This document shows, piece after piece, positions 8,092 through 17,424 of a stretch of 64,000 nucleotides of DNA. Source of the stretch: an uncultured Bacteroidales bacterium (lineage in GTDB: Bacteria; Bacteroidota; Bacteroidia; Bacteroidales; Bacteroidaceae); contig CADCGD010000004.1 in assembly GCA_902800925.1 (NCBI GenBank), positions 48,495 through 112,494 on the forward strand, read 5' to 3'. A program made the position numbers and the translations under genes. The notes beneath the pieces were generated by a model. The model did no database searches and had not been told where the DNA came from. It worked only from the letters and a program-made list of their open reading frames with translations. The first letter of the stretch is position 1; each line of letters starts with the position of its first letter.

Positions 8092-9811
8092 GGTGGCTGT
8101 TAGGCACCAGCGGACAGCAATACTTCAGACAATGCTTCAACACTACGTGACAGAAGTCCTCAATCTTATCCTGTGGAATTACCTGCCATAATTCACGAGC
8201 GAGCGTTATCTCTTCTAAATCTGCCATACACTCTGCTTCGTTAAGCATCTGCCCAATAAACTCTTTATCCATCGTAGCCTTACGACTATGAGTATCAAGA
8301 TGACCGGCAGCCAACTTTACAGCTTTACCAAGCATCACGCCAAGGGTGACGTTCTTGATGTCGAGTTCGTGAGCTATCTTCAGCGTCTCTCCGATATAGT
8401 TTCCATATTCCACAAATGCCTGTGGGGGCAGGTTGGGATAAAGTGCCTTTACATAACGTTCACTCTTGCCACCGCTGTTGATGACGACACGACTGGTGCC
8501 GCTGGCTTGGGCTACATTCATACACTTGCGGATGCTGTCGATAAAGGCTTCCTCAGAGAATGGCTTAACGATGCCAGAGACACCAATAATCGAGATACCA
8601 CCTTCAATTCCCAAACGGGGATTGAAAGTACGTCGGGCAACCTCTGCACCATTAGGAACAGAGATGATTATACGCATATCTTCCTTGATATTCTTGCGAA
8701 TCATCTCGCGTGGTGCCTTGTTGATAGCAGCATCGCCAGGGGGAAAGTCGAAGCCAGGAAGTGTGAAGCGCCCTACTCCTTCACCCCCTATAATCTCAAA
8801 CGTGTTAGCAGGTTTCACACTCGCTCTCACTTCAATTCCATTAGTCACGTCAGGGTCGTCACCTGCATCCTTGATGCAATAGGCATAATCCTCGCCATAT
8901 CCAACAGAAACTTGTATCGTCTCTCCATCAGGCAATAATACGGGCACCTCCTTGGGCATCTCGTTTTTCAATAGTCGTATTGTAGCGGCTGTGGCAGCAG
9001 CCGTAGCACAAGTACCCGTCGTCAGTCCACTATGTAAGGGATAGAACTCTGGCAGCAGTTTCTCCACCGCCCGTCGTAATCCATAAGGTCCATTGACATG
9101 TTCTATATGAACATGCTGTGGATTAGGTGTAACGGGTGGATATTTCGGACGCTCTATCACGAAAACTTTGATGCCTGCATGTTTCGCTATTTCAACCTTT
9201 TCAGTAAAACCGCCACTGATTCCACTCTCCTTTGTAAGAATAGCTTGTGGTTTCAGCTTTTTTATCAAGTTTTGAGTTTCGTCCTCCTCATAATATACCA
9301 AATGGTCTTCAGGGAAGTGCGACTTATGTGCTAACATCTGTGAAAACTGGCGGTTTAGGATTCGAAACCAGCACTCATGCTTTTGCCAATAAGGACGTAA
9401 AGTACCAATGTTATTCACTCCAGTCAAGGCTAATAGACGGTCTATACTCTCATGCTCAAGTTTGTCCATCGCATCCTGATAGTCCTTACACCAGATAAGT
9501 TCTTTGTCATGTTGTGGATATATGCGATCATACCGAATAATAGGAGCTTGAATGCGCTTGGCAAGAAACAACAGATTACGATGCAGGTCTTCTGCAAAGG
9601 GATGAGCCGCATCCACGATGAGACGGATATCGTGCTTACGACAACAAGTAATCATTTCAGGTACTTCCATACCGCCCGTCAGATGAATGCCATGCACCAA
9701 TTCTATCTTCTGCCCGTCACTGCGGGTAGAATAATAGTAAAGCGAGCCACCCTCCTCCAACACCTCTACAGCCTTACGGCCTTCCGTCGTCCCTCCGAAT
9801 ACTAGTATCAT
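8045..9811 (-). CDS. cbiJ/cbiD: Fused precorrin-6A reductase (CbiJ) and cobalt-precorrin-5B C1-methyltransferase (CbiD)
   Basis: The 588-residue protein joins two steps of anaerobic corrin synthesis. Residues 1 to about 245 are CbiJ/CobK: the nucleotide-binding start ILVFGGTTEGR, VDAAHPFA and ILTKESGISGGFTEK. From about residue 260 it is CbiD: SGLTTGTCATAAATAA, a glycine-rich GIEGGISIIGVSG region and a C-terminal helical part. CbiD adds the C1 methyl group using S-adenosylmethionine; CbiJ reduces cobalt-precorrin-6A. The start codon overlaps the end of cbiG/cbiF by four bases. It is the last gene of the riboswitch operon that begins near 19.8 kb. The 3' end overlaps the convergent btuC by 47 bases. 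Confidence 0.93.
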   Translation of the reverse strand: MILVFGGTTEGRKAVEVLEEGGSLYYYSTRSDGQKIELVHGIHLTGGMEVPEMITCCRKHDIRLIVDAAHPFAEDLHRNLLFLAKRIQAPIIRYDRIYPQHDKELIWCKDYQDAMDKLEHESIDRLLALTGVNNIGTLRPYWQKHECWFRILNRQFSQMLAHKSHFPEDHLVYYEEDETQNLIKKLKPQAILTKESGISGGFTEKVEIAKHAGIKVFVIERPKYPPVTPNPQHVHIEHVNGPYGLRRAVEKLLPEFYPLHSGLTTGTCATAAATAATIRLLKNEMPKEVPVLLPDGETIQVSVGYGEDYAYCIKDAGDDPDVTNGIEVRASVKPANTFEIIGGEGVGRFTLPGFDFPPGDAAINKAPREMIRKNIKEDMRIIISVPNGAEVARRTFNPRLGIEGGISIIGVSGIVKPFSEEAFIDSIRKCMNVAQASGTSRVVINSGGKSERYVKALYPNLPPQAFVEYGNYIGETLKIAHELDIKNVTLGVMLGKAVKLAAGHLDTHSRKATMDKEFIGQMLNEAECMADLEEITLARELWQVIPQDKIEDFCHVVLKHCLKYCCPLVPNSHLTLLLIDDGGTIHSL

Positions 9812-11592
9812 GATGCTGTATCGTCGCCCTGACGGAACAGGTGAGTGAAATGTTTTGAATATAATTCAGAGAGTCCACAGCGGTTATCGATAGCCTCACC
9901 AACGACAAGCATCGTTGTAAGAGTAAGATGATTGTCATGGACAATCTTTGCAAGATCCTTCAATTGACCACGATAGATTTTCTGGTCAGGCCATGTAAGA
10001 TGATAGCAAGCTGCAACAGGAGTATCCTCTGGATATTCCATCAACAGTTCCTTTTGCACATCATCAACAATCGATGCCGATAGGAAGATACACATCGTGC
10101 TTTGGCTCTTGGCCAACAAGTGGAGCTGTTCTTTCTCTGGCATAGGGGTACGTCCCTCACCACGTGTCAAGATAATAGTTTGACAGCGCTCAGGAATGGT
10201 GAACTGACTCTGCAACTCAGCAGCTGCAGCGAGGAACGATGAAATACCGGGGGTAATATGATAATGCATACCTTGTTGGTCGAAGAACGCCATCTGCTCC
10301 TGAATGGCACCAAAGATACAGGGGTCACCAGTATGTAGGCGAACGATGAAATGCCCTTTGTCATAGTGCTCCTTCATAAGTGCACATTGTTCTTCAAGAG
10401 CCATATCAGCAGAAGAGCGCACTACAGCGCTAGGTTTATGACATTCCGTCAATGCTTTAGGTACCAGAGAGCCAGCATAGAGAATCAGGTCAGCCTGTTC
10501 CAACATTTTACGACCTCGAACGCTTACCAAGTCAGGATCGCCAGGACCAGCACCGACAATCTCGATATGACCTTGTCTTTCACGCAAATATTTGTAGTCG
10601 ATGGCGAGGGCTGCTGTCCAGTTTTTACCTTTTATTTTAGGGACAATGAGCTTTCCATGATTGGAACCGAGAATGGCAGCAGCTTCACATACACTTGGTG
10701 TACCAACGTGTTTTTGAACAGTCTTGCTAGGATTGGGCACCTCAACTTGGGATAATTGTTCAGCCGTATAGAATACGAGTTCTTCTCCTAAATCATCTAC
10801 GAGCATAGCACAGAACTCTTCGTCTTTCTTGACATCAATAGTACAATAATTCTTGTAGCAAGGCAACACACCAATCTGACTCATTGCCTCGTCTATCTGG
10901 TCATATATCTCCTCATAGTCGTCAGGATGACTGGCTAGTCCAAAGCCTAAAGAACCAATCATTGGGACAAAATGCAGTTCGAGCACGCCATAGGGTACAC
11001 AAAGATTGTAGGGTGTCACCAAGATGACAAGGCTGAACTTCTTAGGATTGACCTCTTCAAGACTCTTGACAATGGTCACATGCGAAGGCAAGGTCTTTTC
11101 CAGATAGTCAGTACCTTCATCACAAACGTCCATCAGTAGTGCCGTAGGCTTACGATTGACAAAAGCAGAGATACACTTGTTCATATCGTCATCGCTGGCA
11201 ATAGACCAATTGAACCGTTCTGCAAACGTGTCGAGCGCCCAAAGGCCTGCAGCATCACTTTGGGTAGTGACCACCTCACGAGCACCTATCACGGCAGCCA
11301 CCTCACGAGCCAGTTGGTTAGCACCACCGATATGTCCTGAGAGTACAGAAATGGCATTCATCCCCATGCTATCGACACACACCACAGCAGGATCTTCGTG
11401 TTTATCCTTGACATATGGGGCAATCGTGCGCACACAGATGCCCATTGCGCCAATGAAAATGAAGGCATCATATCTGTTCCATTGTTTACCAACGTCAGTA
11501 CGACTAAGCATCGTTGCTCCAAGTTCACGTTGGAGCGTATTGGCAATATTCTTGCCTGCTTCACTGATTTGTATGACTGCTATCTGTGACAT
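9808..11592 (-). CDS. cbiG/cbiF: Fused cobalt-precorrin-5A hydrolase (CbiG) and cobalt-precorrin-4 C11-methyltransferase (CbiF)
   Basis: This 594-residue protein carries CbiG at residues 1-340 and CbiF/CobM from 341 onward. CbiG marks are FIGAMGICVRTIAPYV, LSGHIGGANQLA and, near residue 286, VPNPSKTVQKHVGTPSVCEA. CbiF marks are IVGAGPGDPDL, VRLHTGDPCIFGAI and TPGISSFLAAAAEL, the usual tetrapyrrole methylase loops. CbiF methylates C11 and CbiG opens the ring lactone, which releases acetaldehyde. The two are successive steps, so a fusion makes sense. It overlaps both neighbours (cbiE/cbiT by 13 bases, cbiJ/cbiD by four), so it belongs to one tight operon. Confidence 0.93.
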   Translation of the reverse strand: MSQIAVIQISEAGKNIANTLQRELGATMLSRTDVGKQWNRYDAFIFIGAMGICVRTIAPYVKDKHEDPAVVCVDSMGMNAISVLSGHIGGANQLAREVAAVIGAREVVTTQSDAAGLWALDTFAERFNWSIASDDDMNKCISAFVNRKPTALLMDVCDEGTDYLEKTLPSHVTIVKSLEEVNPKKFSLVILVTPYNLCVPYGVLELHFVPMIGSLGFGLASHPDDYEEIYDQIDEAMSQIGVLPCYKNYCTIDVKKDEEFCAMLVDDLGEELVFYTAEQLSQVEVPNPSKTVQKHVGTPSVCEAAAILGSNHGKLIVPKIKGKNWTAALAIDYKYLRERQGHIEIVGAGPGDPDLVSVRGRKMLEQADLILYAGSLVPKALTECHKPSAVVRSSADMALEEQCALMKEHYDKGHFIVRLHTGDPCIFGAIQEQMAFFDQQGMHYHITPGISSFLAAAAELQSQFTIPERCQTIILTRGEGRTPMPEKEQLHLLAKSQSTMCIFLSASIVDDVQKELLMEYPEDTPVAACYHLTWPDQKIYRGQLKDLAKIVHDNHLTLTTMLVVGEAIDNRCGLSELYSKHFTHLFRQGDDTAS

Positions 11593-12770
11593 TTCAATAT
11601 TTCGATAGGATGGTTTTCATTGAGGAGAATCCTGGTGGGCGGCTCTTGTTTCAACCCAAGTTCTGCACAGGCTTCGTCCCATAGCTGATGACTGTCAGTA
11701 GTGACCTTTGGCGCTTTCACGCTGTTCATCACGATACAGCCGTCATCCGCCAGTACTGTCAGTACCTTTTGGAATATTTCTTTCAGTTTTCCCCCATGCC
11801 CACCGATAAATACAGCATCAGGGCGAGGAAGTGTAGAGATGTCCTTTTCAAGAAAATCACCTATGTGGATATTAATGCCTGGCGCTCCGAAACGGCGGGT
11901 ATTCTCTTGGATAATGGACTCACACTCAGGACGAACTTCGAAGGCCTCGATTTGTAGATGAGGGAACTGCAGGCGAGCCTCAATAGAAATGCTCCCCGTA
12001 CAGAAACCGATGTCCCAGAACACCTTCTTTATAGGTAGATCGAGTACCTGTAATGTCAACAAGCGAATAGGCATCTTGGTTATCATCTTCTCTCGACCGT
12101 CTAAGAGTGTGAACTCGGAATCAGGGATACCAAACCATGAATGAGACGAACCACATAAATTGAGTATTACGCAGTTGGGCATGGAGAAATCCGTCTTTGT
12201 TACCTCTTCGAGGGATAGCGTCATTACCTTTTCCAACAATGGGTTACCGAGATGTTCACCAACATACATCACATAGTTGGTGTAGCCATATTCCAACATT
12301 CGTTGGGCAATGGCAGCAGGGTTATGTTCCTTATCCGTCAACACACCTATCTTCTCTACCCGTTCAATCAGTGCTCTGTCAAATTTAGGCCAAGGGCGAC
12401 CAGTAAGTGATACGATTCGCATATCATGGTAAGGCATTACCAACCGATGGGCTAACAGTTGCAAAGAGTTAAACGACGGATAGAGCACAATGTCTGCCTC
12501 AGGCATCTTACGTCGTATGGTATTGGCAAAACCAAAGAACAGCGGATCACCAGAAGCAAAAACCACCACCTCGTCATGATACTGTTCAAAAACAGCATCA
12601 AGGGGGACTGTAATATCAATCCACTGAGCATCAACAGGCAGTAGTGGCGCGACTATCTCATGATGTCGCTTGCCGCCAGAGAACACCCTACCCTGCCTGA
12701 TAATCGCCATCACTTCAGGAGGGAGCCAAGGGTCAGGATTGTCTGTGATACCAATAACGATAAACTTCAT
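11580..12770 (-). CDS. cbiET: Fused C5/C15 methyltransferase and decarboxylase CbiE-CbiT
   Basis: The 396-residue protein corresponds to the bifunctional CobL/CbiET enzyme. CbiE (residues 1 to about 205) shows FASGDPLFFGFANTI and the SFNSLQLLAHRL stretch of tetrapyrrole methylases. CbiT (from about 235) shows the methyltransferase motif VFWDIGFCTGSISIEA and FIGGHGGKLKEI. Together they methylate C5 and C15 and remove the C12 acetate carboxyl. It starts four bases inside the end of cbiH/cbiC and overlaps cbiG/cbiF at its 3' end. Its length matches other CbiET fusions. Confidence 0.94.
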   Translation of the reverse strand: MKFIVIGITDNPDPWLPPEVMAIIRQGRVFSGGKRHHEIVAPLLPVDAQWIDITVPLDAVFEQYHDEVVVFASGDPLFFGFANTIRRKMPEADIVLYPSFNSLQLLAHRLVMPYHDMRIVSLTGRPWPKFDRALIERVEKIGVLTDKEHNPAAIAQRMLEYGYTNYVMYVGEHLGNPLLEKVMTLSLEEVTKTDFSMPNCVILNLCGSSHSWFGIPDSEFTLLDGREKMITKMPIRLLTLQVLDLPIKKVFWDIGFCTGSISIEARLQFPHLQIEAFEVRPECESIIQENTRRFGAPGINIHIGDFLEKDISTLPRPDAVFIGGHGGKLKEIFQKVLTVLADDGCIVMNSVKAPKVTTDSHQLWDEACAELGLKQEPPTRILLNENHPIEILKCHR

Positions 12771-14164
12771 AAATCACGTCCTGGTTTGAGTTGTTCAGCA
12801 TCATCGAAGGTCAGAATGGCATTACAGAGGGTTGCCGCCAGATTACTGCCCCCCTTACGTCCCTCGACAATAACCTTGGGGATATCTTTAAAAGGCTTCA
12901 CCATGTGCTTCGACTCGCGGACATGCACAAAGCCTACGGGAGCAGCAATGATGCCAGCCGGCTTGGCCTTTCCTTTGCGAATCAAGTCGCAGAGTTCCAT
13001 CAATGCCGTTGGAGCATTGCCAAAGGCGAAGAGTGCATCAGGGTGTTCTTCGACGGCTAAACGAATGCCCGCCTGAGTACGGGTGATGTTATTGATAGCG
13101 GCAAATTCTGCCACACGAGCATCGCCCAAATAGCATTTCGCCTCGACACCTAAGCGTTGCAAGGCTCCCTTGCGGATACCGCTAGTAACCATGGTGACAT
13201 CGGTGATGATGAGTTTCAGTTCTCCGTTCTTTACCTTATTATACAGTGTCTCCACAGCCTTGTCATCAGTATAGAGGATGTCTTCCATTTCGAAATCTGC
13301 CGTAGTATGGATAGCATGCAACAGCGCCCATTTGTGATCTAAAGAATAGTCTCTCTTCAGTTCACTGGCAATGGTGCGAAATGACTCTATCATGATGTTT
13401 TGGCCTATCTTTTCGCCCTCGTTCGTCTGCTCACGATAGTAGCCACGAGGAGTGATAAACTTGCCGTCAGCAACATACGACTGTGAGTTACCAATGAGAA
13501 TGACCGTAAACATGTCAACATCCTCTGGATCGAAAGAGGCAAGAGTGGTAACCTTTGTCTCCTGTTCCTCACGTCCCGCCTGACGAACGTATCCCACAGG
13601 GGTCTCAGCAGAGCGTTCCTGTAGGAAGAGTTCTACAAGACGATACAGTTGCCAATAACGTCCGTGAGACTTTGGGTTATAGATGGCAGTAACGAAATCA
13701 CCCGTAGCAGCAGACTTGATGCGTCGTTCGATGACTTCCCATGGAGTCATCAAGTCAGAAAGCGAGATGATACAGAAGTCGTGACCGATAGGAGCGCCCA
13801 ACAACGAAGCAGCCTTCTGAAATGCAGAGATACCTGGAAGTGTTTCCACTTCAATGTCCGACTGTCGGTCACGCTTCATCTCATATATCAACGGAGCCAT
13901 GCCATAGATACCTGCATCGCCAGAGGAAATCACGACAACAGTCTTGTTTTGCCCAGCAAGCATAAATGCCTGCTCGGCACGTTCACGCTCCTTCTTCATG
14001 CCCGTGTCGACACACTCGCAACCAGGCTTGACATACGATTCTATGAACTGGAAATAATACTTATATCCCACAATAACATCTGCCTCACGTACTGCTTCGA
14101 GTACAGCGGGGGTGATGTCTTCTTTACTGCCAGGTCCAATGCCTGCGACGATGATTTTTCCCAT
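12767..14164 (-). CDS. cbiH/cbiC: Fused C17-methyltransferase (CbiH/CobJ) and precorrin-8X methylmutase (CbiC)
   Basis: I chose the ATG at 14164 (465 residues), not the upstream TTG at 14203, because MGKIIVAGIGPGSKEDITP is the normal start of the methylase. CbiH occupies about residues 1-245 (ISSGDAGIYGMAPL, TLPGISAFQKAASLLGAPIG, AIYNPKSHGR). CbiC follows from about 260 (HTTADFEMED, TDVTMVTSGIRK, GNAPTALMEL, APVGFVHVRESK). CbiH contracts the ring while methylating C17; CbiC moves the C11 methyl to C12. It lies 42 bases after a TonB-receptor gene and overlaps cbiET by four bases. A TATCTTTG box at 14173-14180 could give a near-leaderless internal transcript. Confidence 0.92.
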   Translation of the reverse strand: MGKIIVAGIGPGSKEDITPAVLEAVREADVIVGYKYYFQFIESYVKPGCECVDTGMKKERERAEQAFMLAGQNKTVVVISSGDAGIYGMAPLIYEMKRDRQSDIEVETLPGISAFQKAASLLGAPIGHDFCIISLSDLMTPWEVIERRIKSAATGDFVTAIYNPKSHGRYWQLYRLVELFLQERSAETPVGYVRQAGREEQETKVTTLASFDPEDVDMFTVILIGNSQSYVADGKFITPRGYYREQTNEGEKIGQNIMIESFRTIASELKRDYSLDHKWALLHAIHTTADFEMEDILYTDDKAVETLYNKVKNGELKLIITDVTMVTSGIRKGALQRLGVEAKCYLGDARVAEFAAINNITRTQAGIRLAVEEHPDALFAFGNAPTALMELCDLIRKGKAKPAGIIAAPVGFVHVRESKHMVKPFKDIPKVIVEGRKGGSNLAATLCNAILTFDDAEQLKPGRDL

Positions 14165-14172
14165 ATTGCCCA

Positions 14173-14180
14173 CAAAGATA
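14173..14180 (-). promoter_or_regulatory. Possible internal -7 box in front of cbiH/cbiC
   Basis: TATCTTTG on the minus strand ends eight bases before the ATG at 14164. If used, the biosynthetic genes could be transcribed without the riboswitch, with almost no leader. One 8-base match inside an operon could also be chance. Confidence 0.35.
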
Positions 14181-14206
14181 GGAAGATTCTGGCAAAACGC
14201 CAAATA

Positions 14207-16279
14207 TTATTGCTTAAACGTCAGCTTCAAACCTACTACCAGCATGCGACCTGGCGAGTAGAGTGCATATTTGCGAGTAGAAGAATCGATTCGTCGATCG
14301 ACCTTATTGAAGATATTATCAATGCCAATACTAGGTTCTATATATGCCCACCTCAAAACGTCTAAGGAGTGGGTGGTATGAAGATTCCACACGCCAAAGC
14401 CAGGTGCATCCTCATAGTTTCCCGTATAGTAGGTCTTGGACTGCAAACGTCCGTTCAGGTTCACATTCAACCCATATCTGCCCCATGTGTGATGGTAGTT
14501 GGCAGTGATGGTGGCAGCATGGCGGATGCTCCGCTCTAACACAGTCCATTCGTCATCGCTCTTTGTACGGGCGTAGGTATAGACGTAGTTGGCAGAGAGG
14601 TTGAAACCCTCGAAGATATTGGCAGAGACATTCACCTGCAGACCTTTAACATCTCCTTTGTCGCTGTTCTGATAGAGAGCATAGCTCACCATCTTGTCTG
14701 CTTGGTCCTGTGTCATCTCAGGAAACTCTGCCAGCAACATCTTTCTTGCAGCATCGTCAACGTCAACATTCTGCTTGACCACCATATCATTGATACGATT
14801 CAGATAACCCGTAATACTGACAGCAACTTGCTGTGTGCGATATTCGGCATTCAGCGAGAAGTAGTTGCTCTTTTCAGGCTTCAGGTCCTTATTACCAAAA
14901 CTGATCTGTGCCTTACCACGATTCACGGAAAAATAGTGATAGTAGAGCTCGTCAAGACCTGGAGCGCGGAAACCTGCAGAATAGGTAGCACGGAATCGGA
15001 AGTTGCCTGGCGCATACATCAGCGTCGCTTTAGGCGTCAGGTGTTGATTGAAGGTCTCATGATGAGTCAGTCGCACCCCCAGTGTCGCCGTAAAGTCCTT
15101 CAAAAACCTCATCTCATGCTGGGCATAGGCTGCCAACGAGTAAACATGCTGGTCAATATTGCCACTGGAAGCCGTAAGATTCTCTTGACGCCAATTGGCG
15201 CCAATGATGGTGGTGGAATTCTTGGTAAGTCCAAGGATTGCCTTCAACTGTCCCTCCATCATGCGCTGCTTCTTCGACTGCACATAGTCGCCCACGGCAT
15301 TTGTCTTCGTCTCTACATCATACTCCTTACCATAGCGGAAACGGTCTACGACGAAATCTGCCTGTAGCGAATTCTTAGCAGTAAACTTATAGATGCCACC
15401 CACATTCCAGCGAAAACCTTTGTAGCGCATCTCGTAGTCGGTACCACCCGCGATGTCAGTACGTGTTTCAGGGCGGTCGGTGATCTTATATGAATAGTCT
15501 AAGCCCGCATTCAGCGCCAGATGCTGATTGGGGGCATAGGTAAATTTCTGTCCGATGATGGTCGAGCGATAGCCTGTAAACAGGGGAGCAATCGATGATT
15601 GCGTCTCCGTATCAGAGTTTTTCTGGTATTCCAAGTCATTGTTGCGATAGCTATCGGCACGATCATGAGAAAAAGAGGTGTAAGAACCAAAACCGTTCTT
15701 ATAGATGTCCAGACTGACAGACTCAGTCAGTATGCCATGGCCTGAGACACGGGTATCGCTGGTCACGTTGATGAAGTCTTGCGTAGGCTGGTCGGTAATA
15801 ATATTGATGACACCAGCAATGGCATCTGAGCCATAGAGAGACGAAGCCGCTCCGTCGAGTACCTCGATACGCTTTACACGGCTCATATTGATACGGTTCA
15901 GGTCAACATTGTTCGAGATGTCGCCCGACAGTTTCTGCCCGTTAATCAGAATCAAAATATACTTGTTGCCAAGTCCGTTGAGCCGCAATTGCGAACCCAT
16001 ACTGTTGGGGGCCATCGACACCTGCGGCATCATGCGTTGAAGAGCACCGTCAAAGGTGGTGATGCCCTGTTCGCGAATCTCCTGACTACCCAATACATGA
16101 ACTGGCGTTGCCGTGCTTTTCAGTCGCTGGTGGTGACCGGAACCAGTCACTACCACCGGGTTCAGATTATAAGTGCGACTGGTCATCGACGAGTCGCTAC
16201 GTTCCATTTTATGGATTTGGGAGAAAGCGGCACTCCACACAAGGAGTGCCGCAGCCAATACAATTAGCTTTTTATTCAT
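14207..16279 (-). CDS. TonB-dependent outer-membrane receptor (downstream of the CbiK-like gene)
   Basis: This 690-residue receptor has a signal peptide ending near AFSQ, a plug domain (NPVVVTGSGHHQRLKSTATP in pieces: VVVTGSG, ATPVHVLGSQEIREQG; SSLYGSDAIAGVINIITDQP) and a long beta-barrel ending in VVGLKLTFKQ. It belongs to the BtuB/CirA-like group of receptors. It sits between the CbiK-like lipoprotein and the corrin-ring genes in a cobalamin-riboswitch operon. The cargo is therefore likely a corrinoid, a corrinoid precursor, a tetrapyrrole or cobalt chelate; the sequence alone does not decide between them. It is related to, but distinct from, the receptor at 17411-19591. Confidence 0.85.
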   Translation of the reverse strand: MNKKLIVLAAALLVWSAAFSQIHKMERSDSSMTSRTYNLNPVVVTGSGHHQRLKSTATPVHVLGSQEIREQGITTFDGALQRMMPQVSMAPNSMGSQLRLNGLGNKYILILINGQKLSGDISNNVDLNRINMSRVKRIEVLDGAASSLYGSDAIAGVINIITDQPTQDFINVTSDTRVSGHGILTESVSLDIYKNGFGSYTSFSHDRADSYRNNDLEYQKNSDTETQSSIAPLFTGYRSTIIGQKFTYAPNQHLALNAGLDYSYKITDRPETRTDIAGGTDYEMRYKGFRWNVGGIYKFTAKNSLQADFVVDRFRYGKEYDVETKTNAVGDYVQSKKQRMMEGQLKAILGLTKNSTTIIGANWRQENLTASSGNIDQHVYSLAAYAQHEMRFLKDFTATLGVRLTHHETFNQHLTPKATLMYAPGNFRFRATYSAGFRAPGLDELYYHYFSVNRGKAQISFGNKDLKPEKSNYFSLNAEYRTQQVAVSITGYLNRINDMVVKQNVDVDDAARKMLLAEFPEMTQDQADKMVSYALYQNSDKGDVKGLQVNVSANIFEGFNLSANYVYTYARTKSDDEWTVLERSIRHAATITANYHHTWGRYGLNVNLNGRLQSKTYYTGNYEDAPGFGVWNLHTTHSLDVLRWAYIEPSIGIDNIFNKVDRRIDSSTRKYALYSPGRMLVVGLKLTFKQ

Positions 16280-16290
16280 CGAGAGAGAGT

Positions 16291-17424
16291 TTATTCCTCA
16301 GGATACATTGAGTGGTAAGCATCCTCGAAGAACTCAGCATTCTTCGTGTGGTTAATCCACACATTGCGGACACCCTCCAGTTCCAGCAGACCCAATGGGT
16401 GCTTGTTGGTAACAGGAACAACCGATGTGTAGTTAGCATGGTTGAAGAACTCATACCAGCTGTTCTCCTCGTGCTCTGGGTTGTTGGGGTGGCTCCAGTA
16501 CTCATCACCTTCACCAGCCATATCGTTGTGAGCGTGGTCACCAGCGATAGACATCAAGGCGTGCAGATAAACCTTACCCGTGTTGAAACCCTTCTCCTGC
16601 ATACGAGCCATCACGTCCTGCTTGAAGTTGCCGTCCATATCAACGGTACCAACGAAGTATTTAGGATTCAGCTTCTGAAGTTCATCTTCGAGTTGTTCAT
16701 AACGAACATTAGCTTTGAAGGTGTCGTACTTGTCGGGGTTGCCGTGACCCATGAAGGCAACAACACCATCACTGGCCTCAGAAGCATACAGGGCATTCAG
16801 CTGCTTGGCAACCTCAGGAACGTCCTCATCTGGGGTGTTCAGCAGAGGCATGCCAAAGAAGATGGCTTCGTTGTCAGCCAGCTTAGCCAGATATTTGTCG
16901 TCGAGGTGAGCCTTGCCGATATAGCCGTTGTTCATGAACTTCTTGACAGAAGCCACAACGGCAGCAAACTCCTCACCAGGAATGACCTGCAGAGACTGCA
17001 CGTAGATCTTGCTGTACTGGGCAGCACCAATGGCGTGCAGCAGGTAGCGAGGCTCGTAGTAGTCGCGCTTCACGATGTTACCATTGTCATCGACATTCTC
17101 ACCTACGCTGGCGCGGTTGATACAGATATCGCTGGAAAAACTCATGTAGACATCAGCCTCTGGGAAAGCCTTCTCGTAGGCGGCTATCGTCTTGTCGAAA
17201 GCCTTGAAGGCGTTGTCCCACGTAGAACCAAAGGCTACGAGCAGTACGGCAACGTCCTTCTTCGAGGCAGCCTTCTGCGCAGCAACGGCCTTGTCGTTGA
17301 TGTCATACTCTGAAATCAGGTTTGTAACGGTGCTCTCTGAGTCGTCATCGCCACAAGCGGTTAGTACTGGGGCTACCATAGCCATTGCCACGAAAGCCAA
17401 CATGAATGTTTTAATCTTCTTCAT
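16291..17424 (-). CDS. cbiK: CbiK-like cobaltochelatase lipoprotein, predicted surface-exposed
   Basis: The start was placed at 17424 (377 residues, MKKIKTFMLA). It is a lipoprotein (lipobox ending at Cys24) followed by GDDDSE, an acidic run like the Bacteroidota surface-export signal. The body is the CbiK class II chelatase family: LLVAFGSTWDNAF, VVAFMGHGNP (His227) and HALMSIAGDHAHNDMAG (His288, His296). In CbiK, two histidines bind cobalt and insert it into sirohydrochlorin; both regions are present. Anaerobic B12 synthesis needs this step in the cytoplasm, yet this protein carries an export signal. Family relatives in Bacteroidota (for example the P. gingivalis IhtB hemin-binding lipoprotein) sit outside the cell beside TonB receptors, as here. 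It could strip or load metal on an imported tetrapyrrole. It overlaps the upstream receptor gene by 14 bases. Confidence 0.82.
   Translation of the reverse strand: MKKIKTFMLAFVAMAMVAPVLTACGDDDSESTVTNLISEYDINDKAVAAQKAASKKDVAVLLVAFGSTWDNAFKAFDKTIAAYEKAFPEADVYMSFSSDICINRASVGENVDDNGNIVKRDYYEPRYLLHAIGAAQYSKIYVQSLQVIPGEEFAAVVASVKKFMNNGYIGKAHLDDKYLAKLADNEAIFFGMPLLNTPDEDVPEVAKQLNALYASEASDGVVAFMGHGNPDKYDTFKANVRYEQLEDELQKLNPKYFVGTVDMDGNFKQDVMARMQEKGFNTGKVYLHALMSIAGDHAHNDMAGEGDEYWSHPNNPEHEENSWYEFFNHANYTSVVPVTNKHPLGLLELEGVRNVWINHTKNAEFFEDAYHSMYPEE

Noticed and set aside
16312-17313. A 333-codon plus-strand frame opposite the CbiK-like gene
   Set aside because: The minus strand encodes a clear CbiK family protein with a signal peptide; the plus frame is a by-product of its codon use.
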